From a virus, in IMG/VR virus record IMGVR_UViG_3300010413_000014, positions 1-64,000 of that record: a stretch of 64,000 nucleotides of DNA; one strand, written 5' to 3'. Below the pieces are notes generated by a model. That model searched no databases and had not been told where the DNA came from. It saw only the letters and a program-made list of their open reading frames with translations. Numbering within the stretch: position 1 is the stretch's first letter; every line of letters starts with the position of its first letter. Made by a program: the position numbers and the translations under genes. Below are positions 34,687-42,462 of the stretch, in pieces.

Positions 34687-35220
34687 TTACTGAATTTTAA
34701 TTCCTTGTTTTGATAGTTTGGACTCAATCTCAGCTAAAAATTCCTCAGCTTCTTCAATCGCACCCTCCTGATCACGAATAGCGAGCTTCAAATCATCGAT
34801 ACGGGTCGAGTAGGTACCAATGATATTGCGCGAATTTTCAATGCCACCTTGAGTTGCTTTATAGATTTCAACCAGATCAGCAATCTCAAGAGCAGTTAGA
34901 GCCTTAGAGACTGGCGTTTCAGTTGAAGTATCCTTATTAATTGGAAAAAGGATCTCTATATGATTGCATCCAAAACATTTAAGATCATAAGAATCACTCT
35001 ACAATGCCCAAGAATAGGAAAATCCTTGATAATCACCATCAAATTCACTAATTCCTTTGGCGTGTGGGTGATCAGTTAAGAGAAAATATGCACCTTTCAA
35101 TTGGCTAATAAAACTTCTCTCGTCACCAAAAGCAATTATTCCCTCCATCACTATTTCACCATCTCTCACACGACACTGTCGTCCGATATGATCCTGTGTG
35201 ATCTCAAAGCATCTCTCCAT
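34687..35220 (-). pseudogene. Gene with an in-frame TAG at 34999-35001
   Basis: ATG at 35220 opens a 73-residue ORF ending SYSWAL and TAG (34999-35001). The same frame continues without a gap for 103 codons to TAA at 34687, with protein-like text: a CFGCNHIEILFPI zinc-knuckle-like start and a coiled-coil end (RIDDLKLAIRDQEGAIEEAE). The second part has no ATG or GTG and its first TTG is past mid-length, so it seems to have been one gene of about 177 residues. A nonsense mutation, readthrough or a base error would explain this. The start overlaps the preceding gene by 55 bases. Confidence 0.5.
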
Positions 35221-35432
35221 TCACCAACAACTACATATGCGCCAGGGCACGAGGTACGAAAGTATCCTTCAGAATCTTTAAATAGAATATATCCATCCTC
35301 ATTTTCCTTGATAACATCAAATTGACGCCCGAGGAGTCCTCCATTAGGATATCGGCACTCAGCTGTAACATATCCTACCTCCGCAAATTTATCAGAAGTC
35401 CATTGGGACTTTACAATCTCAACTCTTTTCAT
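35166..35432 (-). CDS. Small protein, unknown
   Basis: An 88-residue protein. I use the ATG at 35432 (MKRVEIVKSQW) rather than a longer reading because the upstream gene ends at 35449. The pattern GLLGRQFDVIKENEDGYILF looks like a small beta barrel, and similar text (HIGRQCRVRDGEIVMEGIIA) occurs at the start of the next gene, suggesting related domains in tandem. It overlaps that gene by 55 bases. Confidence 0.55.
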   Translation of the reverse strand: MKRVEIVKSQWTSDKFAEVGYVTAECRYPNGGLLGRQFDVIKENEDGYILFKDSEGYFRTSCPGAYVVVGEWRDALRSHRIISDDSVV

Positions 35433-35448
35433 GTTTTTAAGTTTTAGT

Positions 35449-35889
35449 TTAATAATGCTTATTATTTTTCTTAGATCTCGATCCACCCGATTCACACTTA
35501 GGACAAAAGAATCCTTCCCAAGATCCATGATCCTTAATTCTAAGTTGACCTCCACAACAACAAATATCACGATCAATTTTTGTTTTATGTTTTCTTTGAT
35601 TTTGTGGTTTTGGATTCTCCTTTCGGCATTGTTCTCTACCTAATCGAACATATCCTGTAGTTTTTTCTGCTGCAGATTTCAGAAGTTTTAATTCATCGAC
35701 TGTTAGTTCAATTGTATTACTTTGATGATTAGCGCACTTCCAAATGATCTCAGCTTCTTCATCTGAAACTTTATTCATATGCCACTTTGTAATTGTAGCG
35801 CAACCTCCTCTTGGAGATGTAATCATTATACAAGCGCTCTCCAATCCCCACATCCATCTATCATCTATAATGCATTTATATGTTTTCAT
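35449..35889 (-). CDS. Zinc-ribbon protein, unknown
   Basis: A 146-residue protein starting at the ATG at 35889, which sits directly after the conserved leader and promoter. It has an N-terminal beta part (MKTYKCIIDDRWMWGLESAC), a helix (LTVDELKLLKSAAEKTTGYV) and a C-terminal zinc ribbon with DICCCGGQLRI and GFFCPKCESGG. DNA or RNA binding is likely; the role is unknown. Confidence 0.6.
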   Translation of the reverse strand: MKTYKCIIDDRWMWGLESACIMITSPRGGCATITKWHMNKVSDEEAEIIWKCANHQSNTIELTVDELKLLKSAAEKTTGYVRLGREQCRKENPKPQNQRKHKTKIDRDICCCGGQLRIKDHGSWEGFFCPKCESGGSRSKKNNKHY

Positions 35890-35916
35890 AGCTTTGTGTT
35901 TTAAATTTTCAATACC

Positions 35917-35990
35917 TAAAGATACGCATTTAAAATAAAACGCCAACTATTTTAAAGAAAAAATCCCTATCAAATTAATGATAGGGATTA
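35917..35990 (-). promoter_or_regulatory. Terminator and host-type promoter
   Basis: Minus strand: hairpin AATCCCTAT...ATAGGGATT (35961-35990) with a T-tract, then GTTG (35944-35947), 19 bases, TATCTTTA (35917-35924). It ends the NrdJ-DUF1353 unit and starts 35889. Confidence 0.78.
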
Positions 35991-36003
35991 AGCTGTTATT
36001 TGA

Positions 36004-36402
36004 TCACCTTACCTTCCACTTACCAAACATCCATCCAAATGCTCGAACTGCAAAATAATACACCTTAGACCAATAAAAATCTTCTTCTTTCAACATCTCG
36101 TAAAAGAGTTTATCAGCCTCTTTTCTCGAGATTGGTACTTCACTCTTATATTGGTAGAGTGCATCATGCACCATTGAAGCATAATAAGTCTTTGGTTTTC
36201 CATGCTTACCAATTGCTCCATCAGGTGTTCCAAAGACCAAATCAAGAAATGTGAATTTTGGTGTACATCCATCCCAGGCATAACCTTTTGGAATGATGAT
36301 TGTGCCTCTTATTGAGATTTCAAGATAATCTGAACAGAAAGATCTTCCACGAAATCTTACTACAAACTTGTAATAATCTTCTTCATTTTTAAACTTATAC
36401 AT
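36004..36402 (-). CDS. DUF1353-like protein
   Basis: A 132-residue protein. The ATG at 36402 lies two bases after the reductase stop and is preferred to an upstream in-frame ATG inside that gene. It shows IPKGYAWDGCTPKF and ASMVHDALYQYKSE, the DxCTP/HDxLY pattern of DUF1353, a phage family of unknown function (in some phages placed near tail or lysis genes). The C-terminal YYFAVRAFGWMFGKWK is hydrophobic. It is co-transcribed with nrdJ. Confidence 0.7.
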   Translation of the reverse strand: MYKFKNEEDYYKFVVRFRGRSFCSDYLEISIRGTIIIPKGYAWDGCTPKFTFLDLVFGTPDGAIGKHGKPKTYYASMVHDALYQYKSEVPISRKEADKLFYEMLKEEDFYWSKVYYFAVRAFGWMFGKWKVR

Positions 36403-36403
36403 A

Positions 36404-38980
36404 TCAACCACATTTTGCGTAACCACAATCTTTACACTTCAAACAGCCTTCGGTCATCAGAATTGAGCCACCACATTCAGGACATCTCTGTTCTCCTTCA
36501 TTCTTCACATATGAATGAATCACCCTTTCGATAACTTTATGAAAGGATGAGATGGTTGCAAACTTCGAGATCACTTCAGCTATATATTTGGGATCAATTC
36601 TATGGCGAAGCATAGCACTTACACTTCGAGTTTCATTTTGCTCTGTTTCAACCATATGAGAACAAAGGTTCTTAATCGTGTTTGAATCTTTTAGACCATC
36701 ACCGGCTTCAAAGTAATATTCACCAGAACCTCTTTTGATGATTTGCCCCTTCTTGATCCGGTGTGAAATGTGTGTTGCATCATTTTCAGGAACAGCAAAG
36801 ATCTCATAAGGCTTACCATCAACAATACCAACGAAGATAATGAAGTTCTCTTTGCGAGCTGATCTAAAAAAGACGTCACACTCAACAACTTTTGGCCTCT
36901 TTAATGCATTGATATATTCAAAGCTTTCTGCATTAGCAACTTTCTTTGATTCAGTTGAAAGTACACCTGCTCGACTTCCATCGCGATAAACAGTAATTCC
37001 TTTGCAGCCACTTCTCCATGCTTCAAAGTACACATCATTTACCATCTTCACATCAACATATGATGGCATATTCACGGTTACTGAGATCGAATGATCAACC
37101 CATTTCTGAACTGCACCTTGCATCCTTACTTTTTCGATGTAATCTACATCTTGAGCAGTTGCTTGATAGTAAGGTGATGCTTCAAAAATCTCTTTAACCT
37201 TCTCTTTTGAAAGATTCTTTAACTGATACTCCGCAATATGAAAGTCAACTTCTCCTTGGATTGCATACCAATCAATAAATGGACGATGAAATACTGGGAA
37301 TTCAACCCACTTGTCACCCATCTCATCTACAAAATCAACATGATCACCCTCTTCGGCTCGCTTCATACGATAATGATAAGGTGAAAATACTGGCTCAATA
37401 CCTGAAGTAGTCTGAGTCATCAAACTGGTGGTTCCTGTTGGAGCAATCGTTAATACACCAATATTTCGACGGCCAGATGCACAATACTCATCAATCCACC
37501 CTCGTGTCATCAGCTCATTTTGCGTAAACATGCGCATAAGAAAATCGCCCGATTCATTTTCTGGGTCATAAGCAGGAAAGGCACCTCTCTCTTTAGCAAG
37601 TAAGATGCTAGCTTGATAAGCTGAAGTTGCGATTAATTGATGCAGCTTTTCGGAGAATTCAGTAGCTTCAGGAGTTCCGTATCTATATCCCAAAGCAGCA
37701 ATCAAATCTGCTTCACCTAAAACTCCTAATCCGGTACGACGACCTTGTTCTGCTGTATGACGTATCTTCTTCCATAAAGCAATCTCAACTTCTCTGAATT
37801 TATTGTTAGCCTCTTTCTTGATACTTGCAAGAATACCATCAATTCGCTCAATCTCAATATCCACGATATCATCCATCAAACGCATGGCTTTAAAAACATG
37901 ATCAATCAAAAGCTCATCTTCAAGTAATGCTTCTTTGGTGAATGGTTTATAAATATATGAATAAAGATTGAGTGACAATAAGCGACATGAATCATAAGGA
38001 GATAATGGGATCTCACCACAAGGATTTGTGCTCACTTCTCTCCACTCTTCTCCATAACCTGATGCAGGTGATTCGCTCAGTATTTTATCCCAAAATAGGA
38101 TACCAGGCTCAGCGGACTTCCAGGCATTATAGACAATTTTATCCCATAGCCTTTTTGCATTGATCTTTTTGAAGTAAGTCTGCACACCATCGATCACTTT
38201 TCCTGGATACAGTTTATCGAATTCGACCTCATCTTCATCATTACGATCATAGTCTTCAGTAACTTCCCAAATGTCAGCTGTAATTGGAAAGCGCTGATAG
38301 AATGGTTGATTGTGCTCCAAACAGTTCATGAAATCATCAATCACCTTAACTGAAACATTTGCTCCAGTAACTTCACCTTCAGTCATCTTTTTATCGATGA
38401 ATTTTTCAGCATCTGGGTGAATCATTGATATCGAGAGCATCAAAGCACCTCTACGTCCATCTTGTTGAACTTCTCGTGTAGTGGAAGAGAATCGATTCAT
38501 ATATAATGGAGCACCGGCATTCGGTCCAAGTGGAGCGCCATTTGCAAATGCACCTGATGGTCGCAAGAAAGAGATGTCTTGACCAACACCCCCTCGACGT
38601 TTCATTAATTGAGCCTGCTCTTCATCTGCTCTCAAGATTCCTCCATAAGAGTCATCGTGACCTCCAATAACAAAACAGTTAGATATGGAGGTATTGACAA
38701 ATGGATTTCCGATTCCAGCCATTGGGCTTCCTTGAGGAATAATGTACCTAAATCCCCTTATTAGCTCAAAAATCTCTGTAGCTGACATCGGATGATCATA
38801 ACGAGCTTCAATCTCTGCAAATTTATGTGCTAATCGAAGATGCATATCATCTGGAGTAAGTTCATAGTACTCTTTTCCATTCTTCAATGCATATTTGTCG
38901 ACGAATACCTTTGCAGCTAGCTCATCACCCTTAAAATACTTCAATGAGGCTTCGTAAGCCTGTTGTTGTGTGTAACTCAT
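36404..38980 (-). CDS. nrdJ: Class II (B12-dependent) ribonucleotide reductase
   Basis: An 858-residue adenosylcobalamin-type reductase that makes deoxynucleotides for phage DNA. Seen in order: SISNCFVIGG (redox Cys), RRGGVGQDISFLRPSGA, the active-site loop STNPCGEIPL with Cys and Glu, and TIAPTGTTSLMTQTTSG. The C-terminus has a zinc ribbon (CPECGGSIL and CLKCKDCGYAKCG) that probably carries the redox-active cysteines. There is no separate small subunit, as expected of class II. It needs B12 but not oxygen, so it suits varied host physiology. The upstream promoter lies inside the RNase H 3' end. Confidence 0.92.
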   Translation of the reverse strand: MSYTQQQAYEASLKYFKGDELAAKVFVDKYALKNGKEYYELTPDDMHLRLAHKFAEIEARYDHPMSATEIFELIRGFRYIIPQGSPMAGIGNPFVNTSISNCFVIGGHDDSYGGILRADEEQAQLMKRRGGVGQDISFLRPSGAFANGAPLGPNAGAPLYMNRFSSTTREVQQDGRRGALMLSISMIHPDAEKFIDKKMTEGEVTGANVSVKVIDDFMNCLEHNQPFYQRFPITADIWEVTEDYDRNDEDEVEFDKLYPGKVIDGVQTYFKKINAKRLWDKIVYNAWKSAEPGILFWDKILSESPASGYGEEWREVSTNPCGEIPLSPYDSCRLLSLNLYSYIYKPFTKEALLEDELLIDHVFKAMRLMDDIVDIEIERIDGILASIKKEANNKFREVEIALWKKIRHTAEQGRRTGLGVLGEADLIAALGYRYGTPEATEFSEKLHQLIATSAYQASILLAKERGAFPAYDPENESGDFLMRMFTQNELMTRGWIDEYCASGRRNIGVLTIAPTGTTSLMTQTTSGIEPVFSPYHYRMKRAEEGDHVDFVDEMGDKWVEFPVFHRPFIDWYAIQGEVDFHIAEYQLKNLSKEKVKEIFEASPYYQATAQDVDYIEKVRMQGAVQKWVDHSISVTVNMPSYVDVKMVNDVYFEAWRSGCKGITVYRDGSRAGVLSTESKKVANAESFEYINALKRPKVVECDVFFRSARKENFIIFVGIVDGKPYEIFAVPENDATHISHRIKKGQIIKRGSGEYYFEAGDGLKDSNTIKNLCSHMVETEQNETRSVSAMLRHRIDPKYIAEVISKFATISSFHKVIERVIHSYVKNEGEQRCPECGGSILMTEGCLKCKDCGYAKCG

Positions 38981-39008
38981 ATAAATTAATTGGTTTTAAA
39001 ATTTGATC

Positions 39009-39039
39009 TAAAGATACAGCTTAATTCAAAGAATCCAAA
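39009..39039 (-). promoter_or_regulatory. Host-type promoter of nrdJ
   Basis: Minus strand: TTTG (39036-39039), 19 bases, TATCTTTA (39009-39016), 29 bases before the nrdJ ATG. The TTTG end lies within the RNase H coding sequence. Confidence 0.65.
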
Positions 39040-39605
39040 TCTTCATGAAGAGTTTGATGTCTTTTGTAATCTGCAAGTCGGTCAGCAATCACATTCCCTT
39101 TGATAATAGGATCATTCAGCAACTGCTTCTTTTTCTCAGGATCTTTCTCTTTATCGAATTGGTGACCCTTAATATGCTTCATGATGAGGTGGAGTTGGGA
39201 TCGGATTCCTAATGCAGATAAAACTTTCTTCCAAAGATCCTGATTTTTAACAGCGCCTGAAGTATTAGTCCAACCATCAAGCTGCCATCGCATCAATCGA
39301 TCATCAGTGAAGGCTTTAACTACATACTCTGAATCTGAATAAACAGTTAATTTGATACCTTCTTCTGCTTCACAATACTTATCATCAGGAATCGCTAAGA
39401 TCGCATAAAGTAAGGCAGTAATCTCCATCCGACCAGTTTTCGTTAATCGATAACCTTTTGAGAATGCCTTAGCTTCTTCGTTATTTTGAGGAGGGAAGTA
39501 AGTTCCAAATCCACCTCTACCAGCATTTTTTCCACGAACTACAGCACTTCCGTCAGTAAATGCTGTAATGTGTATATAGTTTTCAAAATTTCTCGGTTTG
39601 ATCAT
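39021..39605 (-). CDS. rnhA: Ribonuclease HI
   Basis: A 194-residue RNase H. The four acidic catalytic positions are visible: ITAFTDGSAVV (Asp), TGRMEITALLYA (Glu), LTVYSDSEYVV (Asp), and GNVIADRLADY (Asp). Between them is the basic handle KHIKGHQFDKEKDPEK. It would remove RNA primers during replication. It overlaps the preceding gene stop (ATGA type, 39602-39605). Confidence 0.9.
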   Translation of the reverse strand: MIKPRNFENYIHITAFTDGSAVVRGKNAGRGGFGTYFPPQNNEEAKAFSKGYRLTKTGRMEITALLYAILAIPDDKYCEAEEGIKLTVYSDSEYVVKAFTDDRLMRWQLDGWTNTSGAVKNQDLWKKVLSALGIRSQLHLIMKHIKGHQFDKEKDPEKKKQLLNDPIIKGNVIADRLADYKRHQTLHEDLDSLN

Positions 39606-40117
39606 GACTTTACTCCAAATACATTCACATAAAAATTGATCATTCGTCCTCTGAATTCAGCTTGCAGTAAACCTGCTTCTACTAACTTTTCAGCAAGCTC
39701 TCGAGCAGCTATTCCTCTTAGATAATTAGAGGTAATATTAAGTGAGGCAAATGATTCTGGAGATGTCATTTGCTCTAATCTCTCTCCAAAGAGATGAGTT
39801 GGTTCGAATTGCATACCTCTCAGTTCTGGAGCATCTCTTATAAGATCCATTCCTCGAACAGGAAAAGTGATCACATCAAGTTTCTCATTGACAGCAATAC
39901 CTTTGATATCTCTCATTAAAGCTTCCTGATTCATGAACTCAATCTTCTCTTGAAATTCGTTACGGAGTTTAGATTCAATCTCATCCTGCGCAGCTTTAAC
40001 CTGCTTCGCAGTATGATCTTGAATAGCTTGATTAAGAGCTCTTCTCGTAGCTTTAGGCACAAATATCCACGCGATCAGATTTGCCCAATAACCTTTAAAT
40101 TCGATAGTTTTAGTCAT
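39602..40117 (-). CDS. Unknown protein upstream of RNase H
   Basis: A 171-residue protein with a hydrophobic N-terminus (YWANLIAWIFVPKATRRALN), a coiled-coil stretch and a C-terminal helical domain (NYLRGIAARELAEKLVEAGL). It is translationally coupled to RNase H. The N-terminal helix may attach it to the membrane. It has its own host-type promoter. No family is recognised. Confidence 0.6.
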   Translation of the reverse strand: MTKTIEFKGYWANLIAWIFVPKATRRALNQAIQDHTAKQVKAAQDEIESKLRNEFQEKIEFMNQEALMRDIKGIAVNEKLDVITFPVRGMDLIRDAPELRGMQFEPTHLFGERLEQMTSPESFASLNITSNYLRGIAARELAEKLVEAGLLQAEFRGRMINFYVNVFGVKS

Positions 40118-40150
40118 TGTATTTGTCTTGATATATTAGTTTAATTGTTA

Positions 40151-40182
40151 TAAAGATACGTTGAACCGATATACTCAGCAAC
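40151..40182 (-). promoter_or_regulatory. Host-type promoter, divergent to 40210
   Basis: Minus strand: GTTG (40179-40182), 20 bases, TATCTTTA (40151-40158), 34 bases before ATG 40117. Its upstream side is a short palindrome-rich stretch shared with the plus-strand element at 40210. Confidence 0.75.
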
Positions 40183-40209
40183 AATAAAAGATGATTTTAT
40201 CATCAAATC

Positions 40210-40246
40210 GTTGTCTATCTTTATCGGAATGGTGATCTTTCTGGGT
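40210..40246 (+). promoter_or_regulatory. Class-2 promoter-like element, plus orientation
   Basis: GTTG (40210-40213), 19 bases ending ATCGGAATGG, then TGATCTTTC and TGGGTTAAAG. It shares its whole layout with copies at 40288 (plus) and at 41471 and 42250 (minus). It points rightward, away from all nearby genes. Confidence 0.55.
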
Positions 40247-40287
40247 TAAAGTGACTATAAATGATCTAAAAATTTTTTTCGATATCT

Positions 40288-40340
40288 ATTGCATAATAAT
40301 ATCGGAATGGTGACCTTTCTGGGTTCGATCAACCATTCCG
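40288..40340 (+). promoter_or_regulatory. Class-2 promoter-like element, plus orientation
   Basis: ATTG (40288-40291), 19 bases ending ATCGGAATGG, then TGACCTTTC. CGGAATGGT (40303-40311) pairs with ACCATTCCG (40332-40340) as a nine-base inverted repeat across the core, so a hairpin or operator is possible. The sequence beyond leads straight into a strong hairpin at 40355-40378. Confidence 0.55.
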
Positions 40341-40354
40341 CAAGAGAACAAGAG

Positions 40355-40378
40355 AGGAGGAGATCTTCTTCTCCTCCT
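40355..40378. terminator. GC-rich hairpin, possibly bidirectional
   Basis: AGGAGGAG (40355-40362) pairs with CTCCTCCT (40371-40378) across eight bases. T-rich flanks are weak on both strands. It follows the gene ending at 40385 on the minus strand, and would end a short RNA started from the plus-strand elements at 40210 or 40288. Confidence 0.5.
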
Positions 40379-40384
40379 TATTTA

Positions 40385-40719
40385 CTACCAATTAATTCCA
40401 TCTATATGAAGGAGTTTTAAGAGAGCTTCTTCTTTAGTGAAAGCTAAAACAACAGATTTTTCACAATCTGAAGACATAGTAGGTCTTTCGCAAGAAACAT
40501 CCAACATAGCATGGATTATTGCTTCATTATCCTCTAATCCCCAGAAAAATCAGCCAATCGAGGATTTTTTTCAGAGATTTCTTCCATCTCTTCTTCATCA
40601 CCTCTCGTAAAGATAGCAACGAATTCTAGAAATTCCATACGATTTGTTCGTCCTAAATAAGTGTGCACCTCACCTCTTCCAGCGATTTGCTCAACAATGT
40701 AAATTACTTGATTTTTCAT
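40385..40719 (-). pseudogene. Small gene with probable frameshift near 40541
   Basis: ATG at 40719 opens 61 codons (IYIVEQIAGRGEVHTYLGRT) and stops at TAG 40534. Starting just before that stop, another frame gives protein-like text (GLEDNEAIIHAMLDVSCERP, then VVLAFTKEEALLKLLHIDG) to TAG at 40385, with no start codon except an internal ATG at 40505-40507. One extra T in a five-T run near 40545-40550 would join them into a protein of about 111 residues. Alternatives are a short separate 40-residue gene (40385-40507) or minus-one slippage. A host-type promoter is upstream. Confidence 0.45.
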
Positions 40720-40747
40720 GTTCTTGTTTGTTTGAATTAATAATACC

Positions 40748-40803
40748 TAAATATCATCACTATATTTCAATCTAACAACAAAAGAGGGAAAATCCCCCCT
40801 TTT
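40748..40803 (-). promoter_or_regulatory. Terminator fused to host-type promoter
   Basis: Minus strand: G-rich/C-rich stem (40782-40803), TTTT, GTTG (40776-40779), 20 bases, GATATTTA (40748-40755). It ends the gene at 40805 and starts 40719. Confidence 0.7.
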
Positions 40804-40804
40804 T

Positions 40805-41029
40805 TTAACCTTTTGGTTTTTCTCTCTGAATCTCCACCATCATCATAGTGATTGGAATCTCGTCAGCCTCAGTAATGATTTCAAAATTAAAGGAGTATTC
40901 ATCAGGCTGATCACTATATCCACCCATACCAATCACTGAGCAAATAGGTTTAGCTAAATTTTCCTCGCTCATTTCGCTCAATTGAGCAAGTACTTTTTCC
41001 AACTCTTGTTTAAAATCGTTTCCTGTCAT
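40805..41029 (-). CDS. Small acidic protein, unknown
   Basis: A 74-residue protein with an N-terminal helix (FKQELEKVLAQLSEMSEENL) and a C-terminal beta part (YSFNFEIITEADEIPITMMM). It is a single-gene transcription unit between two terminator-promoter modules. No family is recognised. Confidence 0.6.
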   Translation of the reverse strand: MTGNDFKQELEKVLAQLSEMSEENLAKPICSVIGMGGYSDQPDEYSFNFEIITEADEIPITMMMVEIQREKPKG

Positions 41030-41058
41030 GTTTTTGCTTGTTTTAAATTAAACATATC

Positions 41059-41121
41059 TAAAGGTCGACTTTTCTATCGAAGATAGCAACAAAAGAGGGG
41101 AAAAACTTCATTTTCCCCTCT
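41059..41121 (-). promoter_or_regulatory. Terminator fused to host-type promoter
   Basis: Minus strand: stem AGAGGGGAAAA/TTTTTCCCCTCT (41094-41121) flowing into TTTTGTTG (GTTG 41087-41090), 20 bases, GACCTTTA (41059-41066). It serves the gene at 41029. Confidence 0.72.
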
Positions 41122-41127
41122 ATTTTA

Positions 41128-41325
41128 TTAATTATATAATTCTTCACCTGACACATTGATCACCACATCTTCACCCTCAACAATATCTTCACTCTGTTGG
41201 ATTGAAAAATCATAGGAACAACTTCCAGAACCACCTCTTCCACGTTCGATGTAGAATTCGATTCTCACCTTCTTGTCTTGATCAAGCTTTGAAAGCTCTT
41301 CGATCATTTGTCTAACTGTCATCAT
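41128..41325 (-). CDS. Small protein, unknown
   Basis: A 65-residue protein: helical start (MMTVRQMIEELSKLDQDKKV), a Gly/Ser-rich turn and a beta end (VEGEDVVINVSGEELYN). The N-terminal pattern (MTVRQLIEELSKLPQD type) is common in small phage proteins of unknown role. It is a single-gene unit. Confidence 0.6.
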   Translation of the reverse strand: MMTVRQMIEELSKLDQDKKVRIEFYIERGRGGSGSCSYDFSIQQSEDIVEGEDVVINVSGEELYN

Positions 41326-41348
41326 ATCTCTGTGTTTTAATTACATTA

Positions 41349-41406
41349 TAAAGATCACCACAGTAGACCAATAAAACAATGAAAAAGGGGATTTTTTCAA
41401 ATCCCC
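41349..41406 (-). promoter_or_regulatory. Terminator and host-type promoter
   Basis: Minus strand: stem GGGGATTT/AAATCCCC (41387-41406) with a T-tract, ATTG (41377-41380), 20 bases, GATCTTTA (41349-41356), serving 41325. Confidence 0.65.
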
Positions 41407-41470
41407 TCTCTTCTTTATTTGATGAAAAGTTTAAAATATTTTTGGACATAGAAAATCCACTCGAACCTGG

Positions 41471-41530
41471 AAAGGTTACCCTTCCGGATCAAGTGGACAA
41501 CAAAAGAGGAGGAATTTTTGGTCCTCCTCT
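41471..41530 (-). promoter_or_regulatory. Terminator plus class-2 promoter-like element
   Basis: Minus strand: stem AGAGGAGGA/TCCTCCTCT (41505-41530) runs into GTTG (41498-41501). After 19 bases ending in ATCCGGAAGGG come TAACCTTTC (41470-41478) and CAGGTTCGAG. The layout equals the other three class-2 copies. An imperfect inverted repeat covers the element. It would read toward a second terminator and the 41325 gene. Confidence 0.55.
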
Positions 41531-41543
41531 CTATTTAGATTCA

Positions 41544-42125
41544 TTACATATAGAGATCAATCACTCGTTTCACTTGAGAGTAATATACATTCATCTCCTT
41601 TTGGATTTGACTAGATTTTTGACCTTTCTTTAATCGAGTTAAGATCTCTTCTGTTTTAGATCCAGATTTCGGAGCTTTTTCAGCAGTTTTTTCAATCTTC
41701 TTTTCTTCGCTTTTGTTTTCGTTTTTCTTGGAAGTAACTTTCTTTAATGTGATAACTATATCGATCGAGATATGACCTTTTTCTCCATATTCAATATGAC
41801 TCTCTTTCAAATTGAATCCACGTCTAGCTAAGGCTTCTTTCATCTTAACAACTTCTGGCTTCCATCTTTTTTCAGCAGCTTTCTGCAATCTTTGTACTTG
41901 TGAATGATCCATCCAACCATCACCATCTTCACCACCACCGTGATCTGTTCTTGGACCTCTTTCTCCTGTGTAGATAGATAACTGAATACCTTTTCTAGTA
42001 TTGATTTCGATCTGCTTTTGCTCTTCTCTCTTGCCAGCCCAAGTGCATTCATTTACTGTTTCAATACTTTCTAATCTTGATACTGAACGAAGAATTGATC
42101 TGATTTCTGATAATTGAATTTTCAT
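41544..42125 (-). CDS. Protein with shared C-terminal HTH-like module
   Basis: A 193-residue protein. Residues 1-120 form an unknown domain (GERGPRTDHGGGEDGDGWMD turn region), followed by a Lys/Glu-rich linker. The last 40 residues (EEILTRLKKGQKSSQIQKEM, VYYSQVKRVIDLY) are nearly the same as the C-terminus of the protein at 57588-58097 and probably a helix-turn-helix. This suggests a sequence-specific DNA-binding role with different partner domains. Promoter and leader are of the common type. Confidence 0.6.
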   Translation of the reverse strand: MKIQLSEIRSILRSVSRLESIETVNECTWAGKREEQKQIEINTRKGIQLSIYTGERGPRTDHGGGEDGDGWMDHSQVQRLQKAAEKRWKPEVVKMKEALARRGFNLKESHIEYGEKGHISIDIVITLKKVTSKKNENKSEEKKIEKTAEKAPKSGSKTEEILTRLKKGQKSSQIQKEMNVYYSQVKRVIDLYM

Positions 42126-42160
42126 AACTCTGTGTTTTTATTTGTTTGTTTTCAATGCTC

Positions 42161-42226
42161 TAAAGATACGACCAGTAGACCAAAGTAGCAACAAAAAAGC
42201 AGAAAACTTTTCAGAATTCTGCTTTT
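42161..42226 (-). promoter_or_regulatory. Terminator fused to host-type promoter
   Basis: Minus strand: stem AAAGCAGAA...TTCTGCTTT (42197-42226), six T, GTTG (42189-42192), 20 bases, TATCTTTA (42161-42168), serving 42125. Confidence 0.8.
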
Positions 42227-42249
42227 TAAAATTAGTCACTTTAACCTGG

Positions 42250-42280
42250 AAAGGTCACTATTCCGGTTTAATTAGACAAC
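42250..42280 (-). promoter_or_regulatory. Class-2 promoter-like element
   Basis: Minus strand: GTTG (42277-42280), 19 bases ending AACCGGAATAG, TGACCTTTC, then CAGGTTAAAGTGACTA. The flanks match the plus-strand copy at 40210 (AATCGTTGTCTA before and GGTTAAAGTGACTA after). It precedes the terminator at 42197-42226. Confidence 0.55.
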
Positions 42281-42293
42281 GATTTGATAAAAA

Positions 42294-42461
42294 TTATTTG
42301 TCACTCAATCGATTTTTCAAATCCTCTAAGCGACGTGATCGTTCGATTGCTCTACCTTGCTTTTCAGCATTCTCCTTAGCATTAGGACCTACATAACAGG
42401 TACCTTCATCGCCCCATTTCCATCCTAATTTTTTGTCCTTTTGGCATCGTTTTAATGGCAT
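42294..42461 (-). CDS. Small conserved phage protein
   Basis: A 55-residue protein beginning MPLKRCQKDKKLGWKWGDEG and continuing TCYVGPNAKENAEKQGRAIE, a recognisable small phage family of unknown function with a Lys/Cys-rich zinc-finger-like start. I use the ATG at 42461 because it directly follows the helicase stop (42463) with a one-base gap. Confidence 0.65.
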   Translation of the reverse strand: MPLKRCQKDKKLGWKWGDEGTCYVGPNAKENAEKQGRAIERSRRLEDLKNRLSDK

Positions 42462-42462
42462 A

